DNA of 64,000 bases from Vibrio sp. CDRSL-10 TSBA (GCA_039696685.1 CP155566.1:2046001-2110000), one strand, 5' to 3'; positions 49,372 through 60,972 are shown, numbered from the stretch's first letter. Notes: generated by a model from the sequence alone, not told the origin. Made by a program: numbers and translations.

Positions 49372-50331
49372 ATGCGAGTAATTTTAGGCCCGATGGAGGG
49401 CGTACTGGATCACCTGATGCGTGAGATGCTGACACAGATTAATGATTATGATTTCTGTGTGACTGAGTTTGTGCGCGTCGTCAGCCAGCCATTGCCGGAT
49501 CACGTGTTTTATCGCCTCTGTCCCGAACTGAAACAGAACTCACAAACGGCCTCCGGCGTACCGGTCAAGGTCCAGTTACTGGGTCAGGATCCGCACTGGA
49601 TGGCAGAAAATGCTATTCGCGCCGCCGAACTGGGTGCGTGTGGCGTTGACCTTAACTTTGGTTGCCCGGCCAAAATGGTAAACCAGAGCAAGGGCGGCGC
49701 AGCGTTGCTGCAACATCCGGAGTTGATTTACCAGGTCATCAAAGCCTGCCGTGAAGCTGTGCCTGCCGATATTCCGGTCACGGCCAAAATTCGTCTGGGC
49801 TGGGAAAATCCTGATGACTGCTTTGAAATTGTCGATGCGGTGGAGCAGGCAAAAGCCGATGAACTCACCGTGCATGCCCGTACCAAAGCCGGTGGTTACA
49901 AAGCCAATGAAATTAAATGGCATTACATTGACCAGATTCGCCAGAAAACGTCACTACCGCTGATTGCTAATGGCGAAATCTGGAACTATCAGGATGGTCA
50001 GGCCTGTATCGAAACCACCGGGGTTGATTCATTGATGGTCTGTCGCGGCGCATTGAACGTCCCAAACCTGGGTAATATTGTTAAGCACAACCACACTGCG
50101 ATGCCCTGGAATGAAGTGGTTGATCTGCTGCTCAAGTATTCCGCTTATGAAGTGCGCGGCGACAAAGGCAAGTACTACCCGAATCGCGTTAAACAATGGT
50201 TTTCTTACCTGCGTCAGGCCTATCCTCAAGCAGCGGACCTGTTCCGGGAAATCCGTACCCTAACCCAGGTCGACCCTATTGTCGATCACTTGAAACGTTA
50301 TCGTGATGAATTGGACGCAGTCAGCGCCTAA
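49372..50331 (+). CDS. dusC: tRNA-dihydrouridine(16) synthase DusC
   Basis: FMN-dependent reduction of U16 in tRNA. TIM barrel with LGPMEGVLDHLMRE at the start and the catalytic Cys in DLNFGCPAKMVNQSKGG; HARTKAGGYKANEIKW is typical of DusC. Start set at MRVILGPMEG; an ATG five codons earlier is possible. 319 residues, intact. Confidence 0.92.
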   Translation: MRVILGPMEGVLDHLMREMLTQINDYDFCVTEFVRVVSQPLPDHVFYRLCPELKQNSQTASGVPVKVQLLGQDPHWMAENAIRAAELGACGVDLNFGCPAKMVNQSKGGAALLQHPELIYQVIKACREAVPADIPVTAKIRLGWENPDDCFEIVDAVEQAKADELTVHARTKAGGYKANEIKWHYIDQIRQKTSLPLIANGEIWNYQDGQACIETTGVDSLMVCRGALNVPNLGNIVKHNHTAMPWNEVVDLLLKYSAYEVRGDKGKYYPNRVKQWFSYLRQAYPQAADLFREIRTLTQVDPIVDHLKRYRDELDAVSA

Positions 50332-50375
50332 AAAATCAGGCCCCGGATGGTGATATCCGGGGCCTGATTTCTTTT
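50332..50375 (+). terminator. dusC terminator
   Basis: AAATCAGGCCCCGGAT-ggtg-ATATCCGGGGCCTGATTT then CTTTT, directly after dusC; may also serve the convergent ABC operon. Confidence 0.9.
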
Positions 50376-50443
50376 AGTTTTATAAAAAGGTACGTGATAA
50401 ACAGTTTCTAGCTGCGCGAGCAGACCTTTATACCCAATACCGA

Positions 50444-51238
50444 TTAACTCAACAGTAAGCTATCATCCGACAGTTCTTCACCGCGCACTTTGGAGAACAT
50501 TTCCAGCAAGTCAGGTACATCCATGTTAGCGCGCTGCTCACCGGCCACATCCAGCACAATATTGCCCTGATGCAGCATCACTGTGCGATCACCACACGCC
50601 AGCGCGTCTTTCATCGAGTGGGTGACCATCATCACCGTCAGATTGAACTCAGTGACGATTTTCTTGGTCAGATCGATGATAAATGCCGCCATACGCGGAT
50701 CCAGTGCTGCCGTATGCTCATCTAAAAGCAGCAGTTTACTGTCCGACAACGTCGCCATCACCAGGCTGACAGCCTGACGCTGACCACCTGACAACAGACC
50801 GATACTGTCACCGAGGCGATCTTCCAGGCCTAAGCCCAGAATACTGATCCGCTCCTGAAACAACTTACGACGATTGCTCGACAAAGCATGTTTCCAGCCA
50901 CGACGTTTACCACGCATGTACGCCAGAGCCATATTCTCTTCAATGGTCAGGGCACCACAGGTACCGGCCAGCGGGTCCTGAAACACACGCGCGCACAGAT
51001 TTGCACGGCGATCGACACTCTGGCGCGTAACATCAATATCATCAATCAACACCTGCCCGCCCACCATCGGCGTTTCACCAGTGACAGCGCCAAGCAGCGT
51101 CGATTTACCGGCGCCGTTCGACCCAATGACGGTCAGGAACTGATGCTCAGGAACTTCAAGATTCACGCCACGCAGAGCGCGGTTTTCGAGGATAGTGCCA
51201 GGATTAAAGGTCACTTGAATATCTTCTAACCGAATCAT
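50444..51238 (-). CDS. ABC transporter ATP-binding protein (COG1101 type)
   Basis: 264 residues: Walker A IGSNGAGKSTLLGAV, signature LLSGGQRQAVSLVMA, Walker B LLLLDEHTAALDPR. The Glu-His after Walker B (DEHTAALD) is the pattern of the COG1101/COG4120/COG2984 importers. Last gene of the SBP-permease-ATPase operon; ATGA overlap with the permease. Confidence 0.92.
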   Translation of the reverse strand: MIRLEDIQVTFNPGTILENRALRGVNLEVPEHQFLTVIGSNGAGKSTLLGAVTGETPMVGGQVLIDDIDVTRQSVDRRANLCARVFQDPLAGTCGALTIEENMALAYMRGKRRGWKHALSSNRRKLFQERISILGLGLEDRLGDSIGLLSGGQRQAVSLVMATLSDSKLLLLDEHTAALDPRMAAFIIDLTKKIVTEFNLTVMMVTHSMKDALACGDRTVMLHQGNIVLDVAGEQRANMDVPDLLEMFSKVRGEELSDDSLLLS

Positions 51239-52155
51239 AGCGCTTCTCCTGACGACTTACCCTGCTTGCTTTTTGGTGTTTTGGATTTCATATTGCGTTT
51301 CACACGCGGCATGATCAGCGCTGCGGCAACCAGCACGGCGGTCACCAGGTTCAGATCTGAAGCCTGTAAGCCAAACATGCCTGAACTCAGAGCAAAGGCC
51401 ACAGCCAGACGGTACAACACCGAGCCGACAATCACAGCGACCACTGCCACCCAGATTTTACGTCCCGGGATCAAGGTCTGGCCCAGAATCACCGCCGCCA
51501 GGCCAACCACTATGGTACCGACACCTGAGGTAACATCCGCAAAGCTGTTGGTCTGAGCGAAAAGTGCGCCGGCGAAACCGACAAAGCCGTTTGAAATCGC
51601 CAGACAAAAATACGTATAAAACGCTGTGCTGGCTCCCTGAGCCGCCACCATACGCGCGTTAACGCCCGTGGCACGCAGACCGAGGCCAAAGTCACTGTTG
51701 AGCAGACGAATAATAAACAGCGCTGAGATAACAACCAGCACACCGACCACTAACGGACGAATCCACATCGCGTCGCCCATGGCTTCGAACGGGGTCAGAA
51801 TGGTGTCTTCACCAAGCAGCGCCAGGTTCGGACGTCCCATAATGCGGATGTTGATCGAGAAAGCGGCAATCATGGTCAGAATCGAGGCCAAAAGATGCAA
51901 GATGCCACAACGTACAGTCAGAAAAGCGGTCACCCAACCCGTTGCCATACCAGCGACGATCGCAAGGCCTGTTGCCAGCCAAGGGTCGATACCCGATACA
52001 ATGGCGGTTGCCGCAACCGCTGCGCCCATCGGAAAACTACCATCGACACTCAAATCGGGAAAATCGAGCACCCGGAACGTCAGATAAACGCCCAAAGCAA
52101 CCAACCCGTAAATCAGGCCAACTTCTAAGGCCCCAAAAAATGCAAAAGCAGACAT
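51235..52155 (-). CDS. ABC transporter permease (COG4120 type)
   Basis: 306 residues, eight to nine hydrophobic spans of the BPD_transp_2 (branched-chain-amino-acid-like) fold; begins MSAFAFFGALEVGLIYGLVA and ends with a basic cytoplasmic tail. Intact. Partners are the ATPase and binding protein on either side. Confidence 0.92.
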   Translation of the reverse strand: MSAFAFFGALEVGLIYGLVALGVYLTFRVLDFPDLSVDGSFPMGAAVAATAIVSGIDPWLATGLAIVAGMATGWVTAFLTVRCGILHLLASILTMIAAFSINIRIMGRPNLALLGEDTILTPFEAMGDAMWIRPLVVGVLVVISALFIIRLLNSDFGLGLRATGVNARMVAAQGASTAFYTYFCLAISNGFVGFAGALFAQTNSFADVTSGVGTIVVGLAAVILGQTLIPGRKIWVAVVAVIVGSVLYRLAVAFALSSGMFGLQASDLNLVTAVLVAAALIMPRVKRNMKSKTPKSKQGKSSGEAL

Positions 52156-52179
52156 ACAAACTCCCTTTTCTGCTTAATT

Positions 52180-52203
52180 CTGAGCGGCCCGCAGGCCGCT
52201 CAG
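52180..52203 (-). repeat. Hairpin between binding-protein and permease genes
   Basis: CTGAGCGGCC-tgcg-GGCCGCTCAG, perfect 10-bp stem with tetraloop and no T-run. Such stems commonly stabilise the binding-protein mRNA and lower downstream expression. Confidence 0.78.
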
Positions 52204-52243
52204 TCAGGTTCAGCGCAACAATTCACTGCCGCACTGCCATTTA

Positions 52244-53210
52244 TTATTTTACGCTGGTCGCGCGATCCAGGACGGATTGCGGAATGGTCATACCCAGTTT
52301 GTCAGCCGCGGTTTTGTTGATCACCAGATCCGAACCTTTCGCGACTTCAACGTTCAGGCTACCCGGTTTGGCACCGTCCAGGATTTTCGCCACGTAGTCT
52401 GCAGTCTGGACACCAATCTGGTAGTAGTCAAAGCCAAGGCTTGCCACAGCACCACGCTCAACATAGGAGGTTGCAGCACCAAATACCGGTGTTTTCGCCT
52501 GGTTTCGCCGCCACAATCATACCTTCAATCGCACTGGCGACGGTGTTGTCGATCAGAGCATAAATGATGTCTGACTTAGCAGCGATGGCTTGAGTGGCTG
52601 ACTGAACATCGGCACTTTTCAGTGCGGTTGCTTCAACCAGAGTCAGGCCATGTTTATCGGCAGATGATTTGAGCAGTTCCATCAGGCTGACCGCATTGGC
52701 CTCGCCCGGGTTGTAAACCACGCCAATCGATTTCACGTTAGGCATCAGCTCTTTAATCAGCTCTACGTGCTGCTCTACCGGAGAAAGATCCGACAGACCG
52801 GTGACGTTTTTGCCCGGCTGTTCCATCTGCTTAACCAGCTTGGCACCGACAGGATCCGTTACTGCAGTAAAAACGATAGGGATAGATTTGGTTGCAGCAA
52901 CCAGAGCCTGTGCGGTCGGGGTCGCAATCCCAACCAGTACATCCGGGTTTTCACCGACAAACTGACGAGCGATCTGAACGGCAATTGCCGGGTTACCCTG
53001 CGCGGTTTTAAAATCAAACTCGAGGTTTTTGCCCTCTTCATAACCTTTGGCTTTCAAACCATCTAACAGGCCCTGGCGAGCGGCATCGAGCGCCGGGTGT
53101 TCAACAATTTGTGATACTGCGACTTTGGCGGTTTTCGCCATAATGCTTTGCGACGAGAGTAATGCAGCGCCCACCAGAACAGCGGTCGCAATAGCTTTGC
53201 GTGCTTTCAT
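52244..53210 (-). CDS. ABC transporter substrate-binding protein (COG2984 type)
   Basis: 321 residues after repair. Sec signal MKARKAIATAVLVGAALLSS..., then a type-1 periplasmic-binding fold (VAVSQIVEHPALDAARQGLL, SIPIVFTAVTDPVGAKLV). GTTTC 52502-52506 shifts the frame; repair restores MIVAANQAKTPVFGAATSYV. Relatives include TrpX-type tryptophan/aromatic-amino-acid systems in Firmicutes, but the ligand cannot be read from this sequence. Confidence 0.92.
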
Positions 53211-53797
53211 CTTAACTCCTTGATATAAAGCTTTTTTATTTTAGTGCTATGTTGTGTTTTTTCTTCGTTGTATCCACTGCGTACAACTAACAACATTATT
53301 ACCAGTTAGTTCGGGTAAAGGGAAGCGAGAGTTAACAGGAAAATAACAAAAAGAGAGCTGGGAATATGGTATCGCGCGCAAATTTGAGAAGAGTTCACTA
53401 TTTGAGCATTTATGAGTCCGGGTCGCTTACCGGCGCCACGCATGCAAATTAAGTTGAAGATGCAGCCGTGACTGCGCCAGTTTGTGATTTAACTAATTTG
53501 TGATTTAACTAACGAGCTCATTAGCGCTGTACGGACCAATAAGAAGTATTAGGCCATTACCCGTTAGATGTTAGACGTTAGAAAGAAGCAACTGGTTGAA
53601 TATTGTTTTAACAATATTGAAAGAGTGATTAGGTTGTAAAACTTCTGTTTAAAAAAACATCTGTTTACAAAAAATGAGAGGATAAACTAAAGGCCGTACT
53701 ATTGAACATCGCACGACCAACAAAATACCATCAAGATAGCAACAAAAGTGACTCATTATATTAATACAGTTGAGCACATATTAAATTAATTGAATAA
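53211..53797. other. Upstream region of the ABC operon
   Basis: About 590 bp, AT-rich. No gene seen. Contains two adjacent copies of TTTGTGATTTAACTAA (53481-53512) and three copies of GTTAGAn (53573-53593). Promoter of the ABC operon expected at the left end. Confidence 0.4.
53481..53512. repeat. 16-bp perfect tandem duplication
   Basis: TTTGTGATTTAACTAA occurs twice without a spacer or mismatch. Confidence 0.9.
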
Positions 53798-53904
53798 CTA
53801 ATTTATTTGTTGAGTCTTTAAACGCATCAACGGCAACTTTATAAAGGTAACTTCAGTAATGGCATCTTCAGTGCCAATAGAAGAGCTCAAGCTGCCATCA
53901 AGGC

Positions 53905-54358
53905 TCAGAAACCAGCGCTCAAGCGCCGTTTCATCCAACTGGCGAAATGCCCGGTTCAAAATCGCGGCCAATTCTTTATAGCGTGGCTTGGAGTTGGCCG
54001 GTTCGAGTGCAAACCCCGTCTCGATGATTTTTTCATGCAGCTCATGATACCAATGCGCCAGAGCCGGCGGCAGTTGGGTATTCGCACGGTTGCCCAGCCA
54101 CCATATCCCTTGCAGCGGCAGGCTTATCGCAAACAAAGCGACCACAATCGTCTGCGGCATTGCGCCAGCGTTGTGAAAGGTCATTTGCGTCAGCACACTG
54201 ATCGCGGCTACCGCCGGCATCACTTTAATCGCGAAGCGCGTCGCCTTGATGATGCGTGGTTCCGGAAACAGCAGATTCAGCTCTTTGCGCATCGGCCAGC
54301 TGTCCATGTACTTCTGACCATCTTTTAGGCTGTGGATGATTCCTGCTTTATTACTCAT
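53905..54358 (-). CDS. yfbV: UPF0208 membrane protein YfbV
   Basis: Two membrane segments in the middle ([34 protein letters not shown]); in E. coli YfbV insulates the Ter macrodomain. The raw frame runs 107 bp too long: GAAAC 53908-53912 abuts the natural stop, and removing one A ends the protein at [11 protein letters not shown], about 150 residues against 151 in E. coli. The longer C-terminus ([14 protein letters not shown]...) is therefore probably not real. Confidence 0.85.
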
Positions 54359-54707
54359 ACCATTCCCCTCGTTAAAGCTGCCAATCGCTCTTTAAAAAAT
54401 AGTTGAACGATTCAACAAATGGCGTAAAAATTTGACAAATTATAATATTCTTTCAAATTTTTTTTGTTATCTTGACCTAATATCGCTATCCTTTGCGCAT
54501 TCTCAATCTCATTGTTGCCCGTAATTATTATTTAAGCAACTCTGCGATGAATGCAGCACGGATTGCACCGACGATTACACTGACACTGTCACGTCTCTAT
54601 TATACGGAAATTGAAGCTTTATTGACCAAGATTAGTAACGATCCTGTATGGGTCAGCTATTCTTGAGATTAATTTTTGTCCTAACCGATTATTACAGGTA
54701 GTTACTC
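54359..54707. promoter_or_regulatory. yfbV/ackA divergent promoter region
   Basis: 349 bp between divergent genes, AT-rich next to yfbV. No gene seen; promoters inferred from position. Same gene arrangement as E. coli yfbV-ackA. Confidence 0.4.
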
Positions 54708-55905
54708 ATGTCTAAGCTAGTTTTAGTTTTAAACTGCGGTAGTTCTTCACTTAAGTTCGCTGTTGTCGACGCACAAAATGGCGACGAGTACCTTTCAGGT
54801 CTTGCTGAATGTCTACACCTTCCAGAAGCACGTATCAAGTGGAAACTTGACGGCAAGCACGAAGCTCAACTGGGTGATGGCGCTGCACACGATGAAGCTC
54901 TGACTTTCATCGTTGAAACTATTCTTGCTTCTAAGCCAGAACTGGCAGCTCAACTGAAAGCCATCGGCCACCGTGTTGTACACGGCGGTGAGCAGTTCAC
55001 TCAATCAGCACTGATCGACGAAACTGTTCTGAAAGGTATTGAAGACGCGGCTAGCTTCGCTCCTCTGCACAACCCAGCGCACATCGTTGGTATTAAAGCA
55101 GCTCAGAAAGCATTCCCTGCACTGCAGAACGTTGCCGTATTCGATACCGCTTTCCACCAAACTATGCCAGAAGAAGCGTACCTGTACGCGCTGCCATACA
55201 ACCTGTACAAAGAGCACGGCATCCGTCGCTACGGCGCACACGGTACGTCTCACCTGTTCATCGCACGTGAAGCAGCAGAGCGTCTGGGTAAACCAGCTAG
55301 CGAACTGAACATCATCAACTGCCACCTGGGCAACGGTGCGTCTGTTTGTGCAATCAAGAACGGCCAGTCAGTTGACACCTCTATGGGTCTGACTCCACTG
55401 GAAGGTCTGGTTATGGGCACTCGTTGTGGCGATATCGATCCTGCGATCGTATTCCACCTGCACGACACGCTGGGTTACTCAGTGGCTGACATCAACAAGA
55501 TGCTGACTAAAGAGTCTGGCCTGCAAGGTCTGACCGAAGTGACTTCTGACTGCCGCTTCGTTGAAGACAACTACGGCACTAGAGAAGAAGCGACTCGTGC
55601 AATGGACGTATTCTGCCACCGCCTGGCGAAATACGTTGCAGGTTACACAGCGAGCATGGACGGTCGTCTGGACGCTATCGTGTTTACCGGTGGTATCGGT
55701 GAGAAACTCTGCACCAATCCGTGAAATGGTTCTGAACCGCCTGGCTATCTTCGGTATCGAAGTAGACGGCGCAGCTAACCTGAAAGCACGTTTCGGCGGC
55801 GAAGGTGTTATCACAACTGAAAACAGCCGTATTCCAGCGATGGTTATCTCAACCAACGAAGAACTGGTTATCGCTGAAGACACAGCTCGTCTGACCAACA
55901 TCTAA
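54708..55905 (+). CDS. ackA: Acetate kinase
   Basis: Interconverts acetyl phosphate and acetate with ADP/ATP. N-terminal [20 protein letters not shown], and [18 protein letters not shown] 55703-55707 truncates it; repair restores [20 protein letters not shown]. 398 residues. Forms the acetate pathway with pta downstream. Confidence 0.96.
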
Positions 55906-55914
55906 TCAGATTCC

Positions 55915-55947
55915 CTGGCTAACTCCTCGAGTTAGCCAGTGTTTTTT
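55915..55947 (+). terminator. Hairpin between ackA and pta
   Basis: CTGGCTAACTC-ctc-GAGTTAGCCAG followed by TGTTTTTT; may partly terminate ackA transcripts before pta. Confidence 0.85.
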
Positions 55948-56059
55948 AGGGGCTCAACACCCGCTCTGTCACTCTCATCTTGCAGATCGCCTGTTGGGCT
56001 TTGTTCCTTTCAATCTAAGCTCCTTAGATTTTAAACAATAGTGTTGAGGTACTTTAAGA

Positions 56060-58204
56060 ATGTCCCGTACTATTATGCTTATCCCAACCAGTGCCGGCGT
56101 TGGTCTTACCAGCGTAAGCATGGGTTTGCTGCGTGCTATGGAACGCAAAGGCGTAAATGTTTCTTTCTACAAGCCAATCGCGCAGCCACGCAGTGGCGGC
56201 GACCAGCCTGACCTGACTTCTACCATCATCAGTGCAAACAGCAGCATCAAACTGGCTCAGCCAATGTCGATGCCTGAAGCTGAAGGCCTGATCGGCGGCG
56301 AGAAAATGGACGTACTGCTGGAAACTATCGTTGAGCGTTACAACCAAATCAATAAAGATTCGGAAGTAACTCTGATCGAAGGTCTGGTTCCGACCCGTAA
56401 GCATCCGTTCGCTAACCAGGTGAACTACGAAGTAGCAAAAACGCTGGGCGCAGAGATCGTTTTGGTTGCCACTCCTGGCACCGACAACCCATCTCAGCTC
56501 AAAGAGCGTCTGGAAGTGGCCTGCTCTAACTTCGGCGGCGTGAAGAACAAAAACATCGCTGGTGTGATCATCAACAAGCTGAACGCTCCGGTTGATGAAG
56601 CAGGCCGTACTCGTCCTGATCTGTCTGAAATCTTTGACGATTCTGACGCAGCGACCAAAGCAAACCTGGAAGTGATGCAGATCTTCAACTCCAGCCCAAT
56701 CCGCGTTCTGGGTTGCGTGCCATGGAATGTTGAACTGATCGCGACCCGTGCTATCGATATGGCGAAGCACCTGAAAGCTGAAATCGTTAATGCCGGTGAG
56801 ATCAACACTCGCCGCGTGAAGAGCATCACTTTCTGTGCCCGTTCACTGCCACACATGATTGAGCACTTCAAACCAGGTTCACTGCTGGTGACTTCAGCAG
56901 ACCGTCCGGACGTTATCGTTGCGGCATCTCTGGCAGCGATGAACGGCGTTGAGATCGGTGCTATCCTGCTGACCGGTGGTTACGACATCCCGCACGAAAT
57001 CGAACAGCTGTGTAAACCTGCTTTCGAATCAGGCCTGCCAATCTTCAAGGCACAGGGTAACACCTGGCAAACTTCGCTGAACCTGCAAAGCTTCAGCCTG
57101 GAAGTTCCGGCGGACGATAAAGAGCGTATCGAGTTCGTTAACGATCACGTTGCCAGCCACATCGACGGCCCTTGGATCGACTCTCTGAGTGAAGGTACTC
57201 AGGGTATTCGTCGTCTGAGCCCGCCTGCGTTCCGTTACCAGCTGACTGAGTTCGCTCGTCGTGCCGGTAAACGTATCGTTCTGCCTGAAGGTGATGAGCC
57301 ACGTACCGTTAAAGCTGCATCTATCTGTGCTGAACGCGGTATCGCGACTTGTGTCCTACTGGGTAACCCGGATGAAATCCGTCGCGTAGCCGCGCAACAA
57401 GGTGTTGAACTGGGCGCTGGCGTTGAAATCATCGATTCTGACGCTATCCGCGAAAACTACGTTGCTCGTCTGGTTGAGCTGCGTGGCGCGAAAGGCATGA
57501 CTGAAGTAGTTGCTCGCGAGAAGCTGGAAGATTCAGTATTCCTGGGCACCATGATGCTGGAAGCCAACGAAGTCGACGGTCTGGTTTCTGGTGCCGTTCA
57601 CACAACGGCCAACACCATCGTTCCTCCGTTCCAGATCATCAAGACAGCACCAAATGCGTCGATCGTTTCTTCGATCTTCTTCATGCTGCTGCCTGACCAG
57701 GTTCTGGTTTACGGTGACTGTGCAATCAACCCGGATCCAACCGCTGAGCAACTGGCTGAGATTGCTATCCAGTCAGCAGATTCTGCCGCTGCATTCGGTA
57801 TTGATCCTCGCGTAGCGATGATCTCTTACTCGACCGGTACTTCAGGTAAAGGCGCTGACGTTGATAAAGTACGTGAGGCGACTCGCCTGGCACAGGAAAA
57901 ACGTCCCGACCTGGTTATCGACGGTCCGCTTCAGTACGACGCAGCGATCATGGAGAACGTAGCAGCTTCTAAAGCACCTAACTCTCCGGTTGCAGGTAAA
58001 GCGACAGTATTTGTGTTCCCAGACCTGAACACAGGTAACACCACTTACAAAGCGGTACAGCGTAGTGCTGACCTGGTTTCAATCGGTCCGATGCTGCAAG
58101 GAATGCGTAAGCCGGTGAACGACCTGTCACGCGGCGCACTGGTTGACGATATCGTCTACACCATCGCTCTGACTGCAATTCAGGCAGACCAAGAGCAAAA
58201 ATAA
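56060..58204 (+). CDS. pta: Phosphate acetyltransferase (long, three-domain form)
   Basis: Acetyl-CoA + Pi to acetyl phosphate. 714 residues, intact. An N-terminal P-loop-like dethiobiotin-synthetase/CobB-related domain ([20 protein letters not shown]), a middle DRTGG domain and the C-terminal catalytic PTA_PTB domain ([38 protein letters not shown]) are in the E. coli order. Confidence 0.97.
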   Translation: MSRTIMLIPTSAGVGLTSVSMGLLRAMERKGVNVSFYKPIAQPRSGGDQPDLTSTIISANSSIKLAQPMSMPEAEGLIGGEKMDVLLETIVERYNQINKDSEVTLIEGLVPTRKHPFANQVNYEVAKTLGAEIVLVATPGTDNPSQLKERLEVACSNFGGVKNKNIAGVIINKLNAPVDEAGRTRPDLSEIFDDSDAATKANLEVMQIFNSSPIRVLGCVPWNVELIATRAIDMAKHLKAEIVNAGEINTRRVKSITFCARSLPHMIEHFKPGSLLVTSADRPDVIVAASLAAMNGVEIGAILLTGGYDIPHEIEQLCKPAFESGLPIFKAQGNTWQTSLNLQSFSLEVPADDKERIEFVNDHVASHIDGPWIDSLSEGTQGIRRLSPPAFRYQLTEFARRAGKRIVLPEGDEPRTVKAASICAERGIATCVLLGNPDEIRRVAAQQGVELGAGVEIIDSDAIRENYVARLVELRGAKGMTEVVAREKLEDSVFLGTMMLEANEVDGLVSGAVHTTANTIVPPFQIIKTAPNASIVSSIFFMLLPDQVLVYGDCAINPDPTAEQLAEIAIQSADSAAAFGIDPRVAMISYSTGTSGKGADVDKVREATRLAQEKRPDLVIDGPLQYDAAIMENVAASKAPNSPVAGKATVFVFPDLNTGNTTYKAVQRSADLVSIGPMLQGMRKPVNDLSRGALVDDIVYTIALTAIQADQEQK

Positions 58205-58222
58205 TTGCTTATGACTGAAGAT

Positions 58223-58250
58223 AAAGGCCTTCGCACTGCGAAGGCCTTTT
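58223..58250. terminator. pta terminator
   Basis: AAAGGCCTTCGC-actg-CGAAGGCCTTTT (symmetrical), 18 bp after pta and before the convergent DUF4010 gene. Confidence 0.9.
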
Positions 58251-58311
58251 GTTTATTTGTGCCCTGCCCTTGTGAAAAGCACTGACACATGAAACAACCA
58301 GCTGATGATAT

Positions 58312-59590
58312 TTAGATAATCCACAGCGTCAGTAAACCAAGCCCGACGGACAGCAGCATCACCGGCATCACTCTTATACCGACCTGCCTGTCACCCACGA
58401 CCCAGGCCATCCCCATTTTCACCAAGGTATTAACCGAGGCAGCAATCACAATACCCAGCGCCGCAGTATGATTATCCAGCCCGTCTGAACTCTGCCTCGC
58501 CAGAGCGAGTGTGATCGCATCGACATCGGTAATCCCGGACACCGCGGCCAGCACCAGGGTGCCAGCTTCACCAAACCACTCTGACAAAGCATGCGATAGC
58601 AACATGATCAGAGCCAAGACCAGGCCAAACCACAACGCAGATTGCAACGCGAGCGGATTGTTATGGCGTTTTTCCTGTTCACTTTGTTGTTCAGAAGCCA
58701 CCGTCTCAGCGGATCGCCACAATAACCATGCCGGCAGGTAAAGCGCCAGCATCATCACTCCGACCACAGGCGCCAGCATCGGCAGTAAATTCTTGTTAAT
58801 CAATGAAAGCACCACCAACAGCCGCGGGAAACATGGTGCCGCACGACAGCAGAATACCGCACGCCAGCAAAGGACTGATGTCAGCCCGCTCACGCGACAA
58901 CTGGGAAAATTGCAAGGTTAAAGCGGTCGATGAGCTAAGCCCCGCAAACGCAGCGGTAAACAGCACGCCGCGTCGGGCACCACCGATACGAATGGCAAAG
59001 TAACCAATAAAAGAGATGCTGGCGATCAGTACTACCATCCACCAAATCTCATACGGATTCAGAGCGCCCCAAGGGCCGTAACTCTGATTGGGTAATAGCG
59101 GCAGCATCACAATCGAAATCAACATCAGTCGCAGCGCTGCGTCCAGTTCATATTCCTGCAGCTTTTGCAGCGCCTGGTGCAGCTCCTGCTTATTATCCAG
59201 CACCAAGGCGGTGATAACCGCCGCGACGGCCGCCAACACCGGATTGCCGGACACAGCCAGGCTGCCGATGACAAAAGTGACCAACAAGCTCACCACACCG
59301 GTAATGCTGATATCCTGTGATTTACGCTGCTTAAGCACAAACGCAATGCAGGTAACAATCACCAGTGCTAACAGCGCAAAACCAAGCAGCAACGGCGAAT
59401 AACGTTCAGCCAACACCGCCGATAAGCCGCCATACAAACCAACCAAAGAGAAGGTGCGAATACCGGCCACCCGCGACCCTTCGACATTATGCCGGGTTAC
59501 CCAGCCACGCTGCGTACCGACAATGGCACCCAGCAAGAGAGCAATAAGCAGATTCCAGATAACACTTTGACTGACGTTGGTAAGCTCCAT
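58312..59590 (-). CDS. MgtC/SapB-domain and DUF4010 integral membrane protein
   Basis: Inner-membrane protein of about 425 residues after repair with around twelve hydrophobic segments. N-terminal MgtC-like motif (LLGAIVGTQRGWVTRHNVEG...AGIRTFSLVG), C-terminal DUF4010 (AAVSGITDVDAITLALARQS). GAAAC 58828-58832 splits it; repair restores CGTMFPRLLVVLSLINKNLL. Function unknown. Confidence 0.9.
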
Positions 59591-59695
59591 AATAACTCCA
59601 TCACGAGTTAATCCCGCTAAGCAGGCTCATGGCACAAGTACCCTCTAATAAGTGTATAAGGTTTTGATAAAAATGGAGTTCATATTTCAGATAAA

Positions 59696-59726
59696 ACAAA
59701 CCCCGGCCAATCAGCCAGGGCTTGTC
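59696..59726 (-). terminator. Probable terminator of the hydroquinone reductase gene
   Basis: On the minus strand CCCTGGC-tgatt-GGCCGGGG (imperfect) followed by TTTGTTTTATC, 40 bp after the gene. Confidence 0.6.
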
Positions 59727-59767
59727 GGATTGCACTGAGCAAGCGCTGCCGCTAGTATGTCAAACGC

Positions 59768-60712
59768 CTAAATACCTTCACGGCCGTGCGGCGTGTCCAG
59801 ATCCAGATCCGGTCCCACCGGCACAATCTGAGTCGGATTGATAGTGGTGTGACTGAAGTAATAGTGACGCTTGATATGATAAAAATCGGTGGTCTCTTTG
59901 ACGCCCGGCACCTGATACAACTCTTTCAGATAACCGTTCAGATTCGGATAGTCCGCAATGCGTTTTTTATTACATTTGAAATGACCGACATACACCGCAT
60001 CAAAACGAATCAGTGTGGTAAACAGACGCCAGTCCGCTTCAGTGATCACATTACCGGCTAAGTAACGATGGGTCGCCAGGTGGCTGTCCACCTTATCCAG
60101 TGCCGCAAACAGAGAATCATACGCTTCTTCGTACGCTTCTTGCGTGGTGGCAAAACCACAGCGATAAACACCATTATTGATGTTCGGATAAATAAACTCG
60201 TTCCACTCATCCACCAACGCCTGCAGGTGCTGCGGATAGTAGTCATCCTGGTTACCCGTCAAGTCGTTGAATGCGGTGTTGAACATACGGATGATTTCAG
60301 ACGATTCATTGCTGACAATGGTGTTAGTTTTCTTATCCCACAAGACAGGTACAGTCACACGACCGGTGTAATCTGATTTGGCCTGAGTGTAAATCTGATG
60401 CATACGAGTATGGCCAAACAGCGGCTCAGGGATACCAAAAGTCCAGCCTTCTGCCAGCATATCCGGACAAACGATAGTGACATCAATATGCTCTTGTAAC
60501 TGCTTGAGCTGACGGAAAATCAGAGTTCGGTGTGCCCACGGACACGCCAGCGATACATACAAATGATAGCGTCCGGACTCCGGAGTAAATTTTGCGTCTG
60601 GTTTGTTTTCCACCCAGTCACGAAAGCCTGCGTCTTCACGCACAAAACGGCCGCCACTGTTTTTTGTGTCATACCAAACGTCGTGCCATACACCCTCGAC
60701 TAATTTACCCAT
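59768..60712 (-). CDS. Glutathionyl-hydroquinone reductase (Xi-class GST, YqjG/EcfG-like)
   Basis: Reduces glutathionyl-hydroquinones. N-terminal thioredoxin-like domain with the Xi-class active site Cys in YVSLACPWAHRTLIFRQL; C-terminal helical GST domain. 314 residues, intact, close to E. coli YqjG (328). Monocistronic between two unrelated minus-strand genes. Confidence 0.92.
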   Translation of the reverse strand: MGKLVEGVWHDVWYDTKNSGGRFVREDAGFRDWVENKPDAKFTPESGRYHLYVSLACPWAHRTLIFRQLKQLQEHIDVTIVCPDMLAEGWTFGIPEPLFGHTRMHQIYTQAKSDYTGRVTVPVLWDKKTNTIVSNESSEIIRMFNTAFNDLTGNQDDYYPQHLQALVDEWNEFIYPNINNGVYRCGFATTQEAYEEAYDSLFAALDKVDSHLATHRYLAGNVITEADWRLFTTLIRFDAVYVGHFKCNKKRIADYPNLNGYLKELYQVPGVKETTDFYHIKRHYYFSHTTINPTQIVPVGPDLDLDTPHGREGI

Positions 60713-60972
60713 GATTCACCTCGTTAAAATGCTTTTGTCTCTTAATTAAGACCATTATAGATAGGCGAAATCGGGAAATAACCGGGAAGGATTGGCTTAG
60801 TTATTCGAAAAATTTGAACTAGGTGAGAAACAAGCGGTAAATGTCACAACGGGAACATAAGCATCATTGACTCAACCAATTAGCACTCAAAGAGCAATCA
60901 CCTCATCAATGGCAGCAGGTGTAACCGAAACAAACGGAGAGGCCAATCAATCCAGAGTGAGCATCAACAAAC
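60713..60972. promoter_or_regulatory. Region between RTX gene and GST gene
   Basis: No gene recognised; holds the GST-gene promoter by position. Confidence 0.35.
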
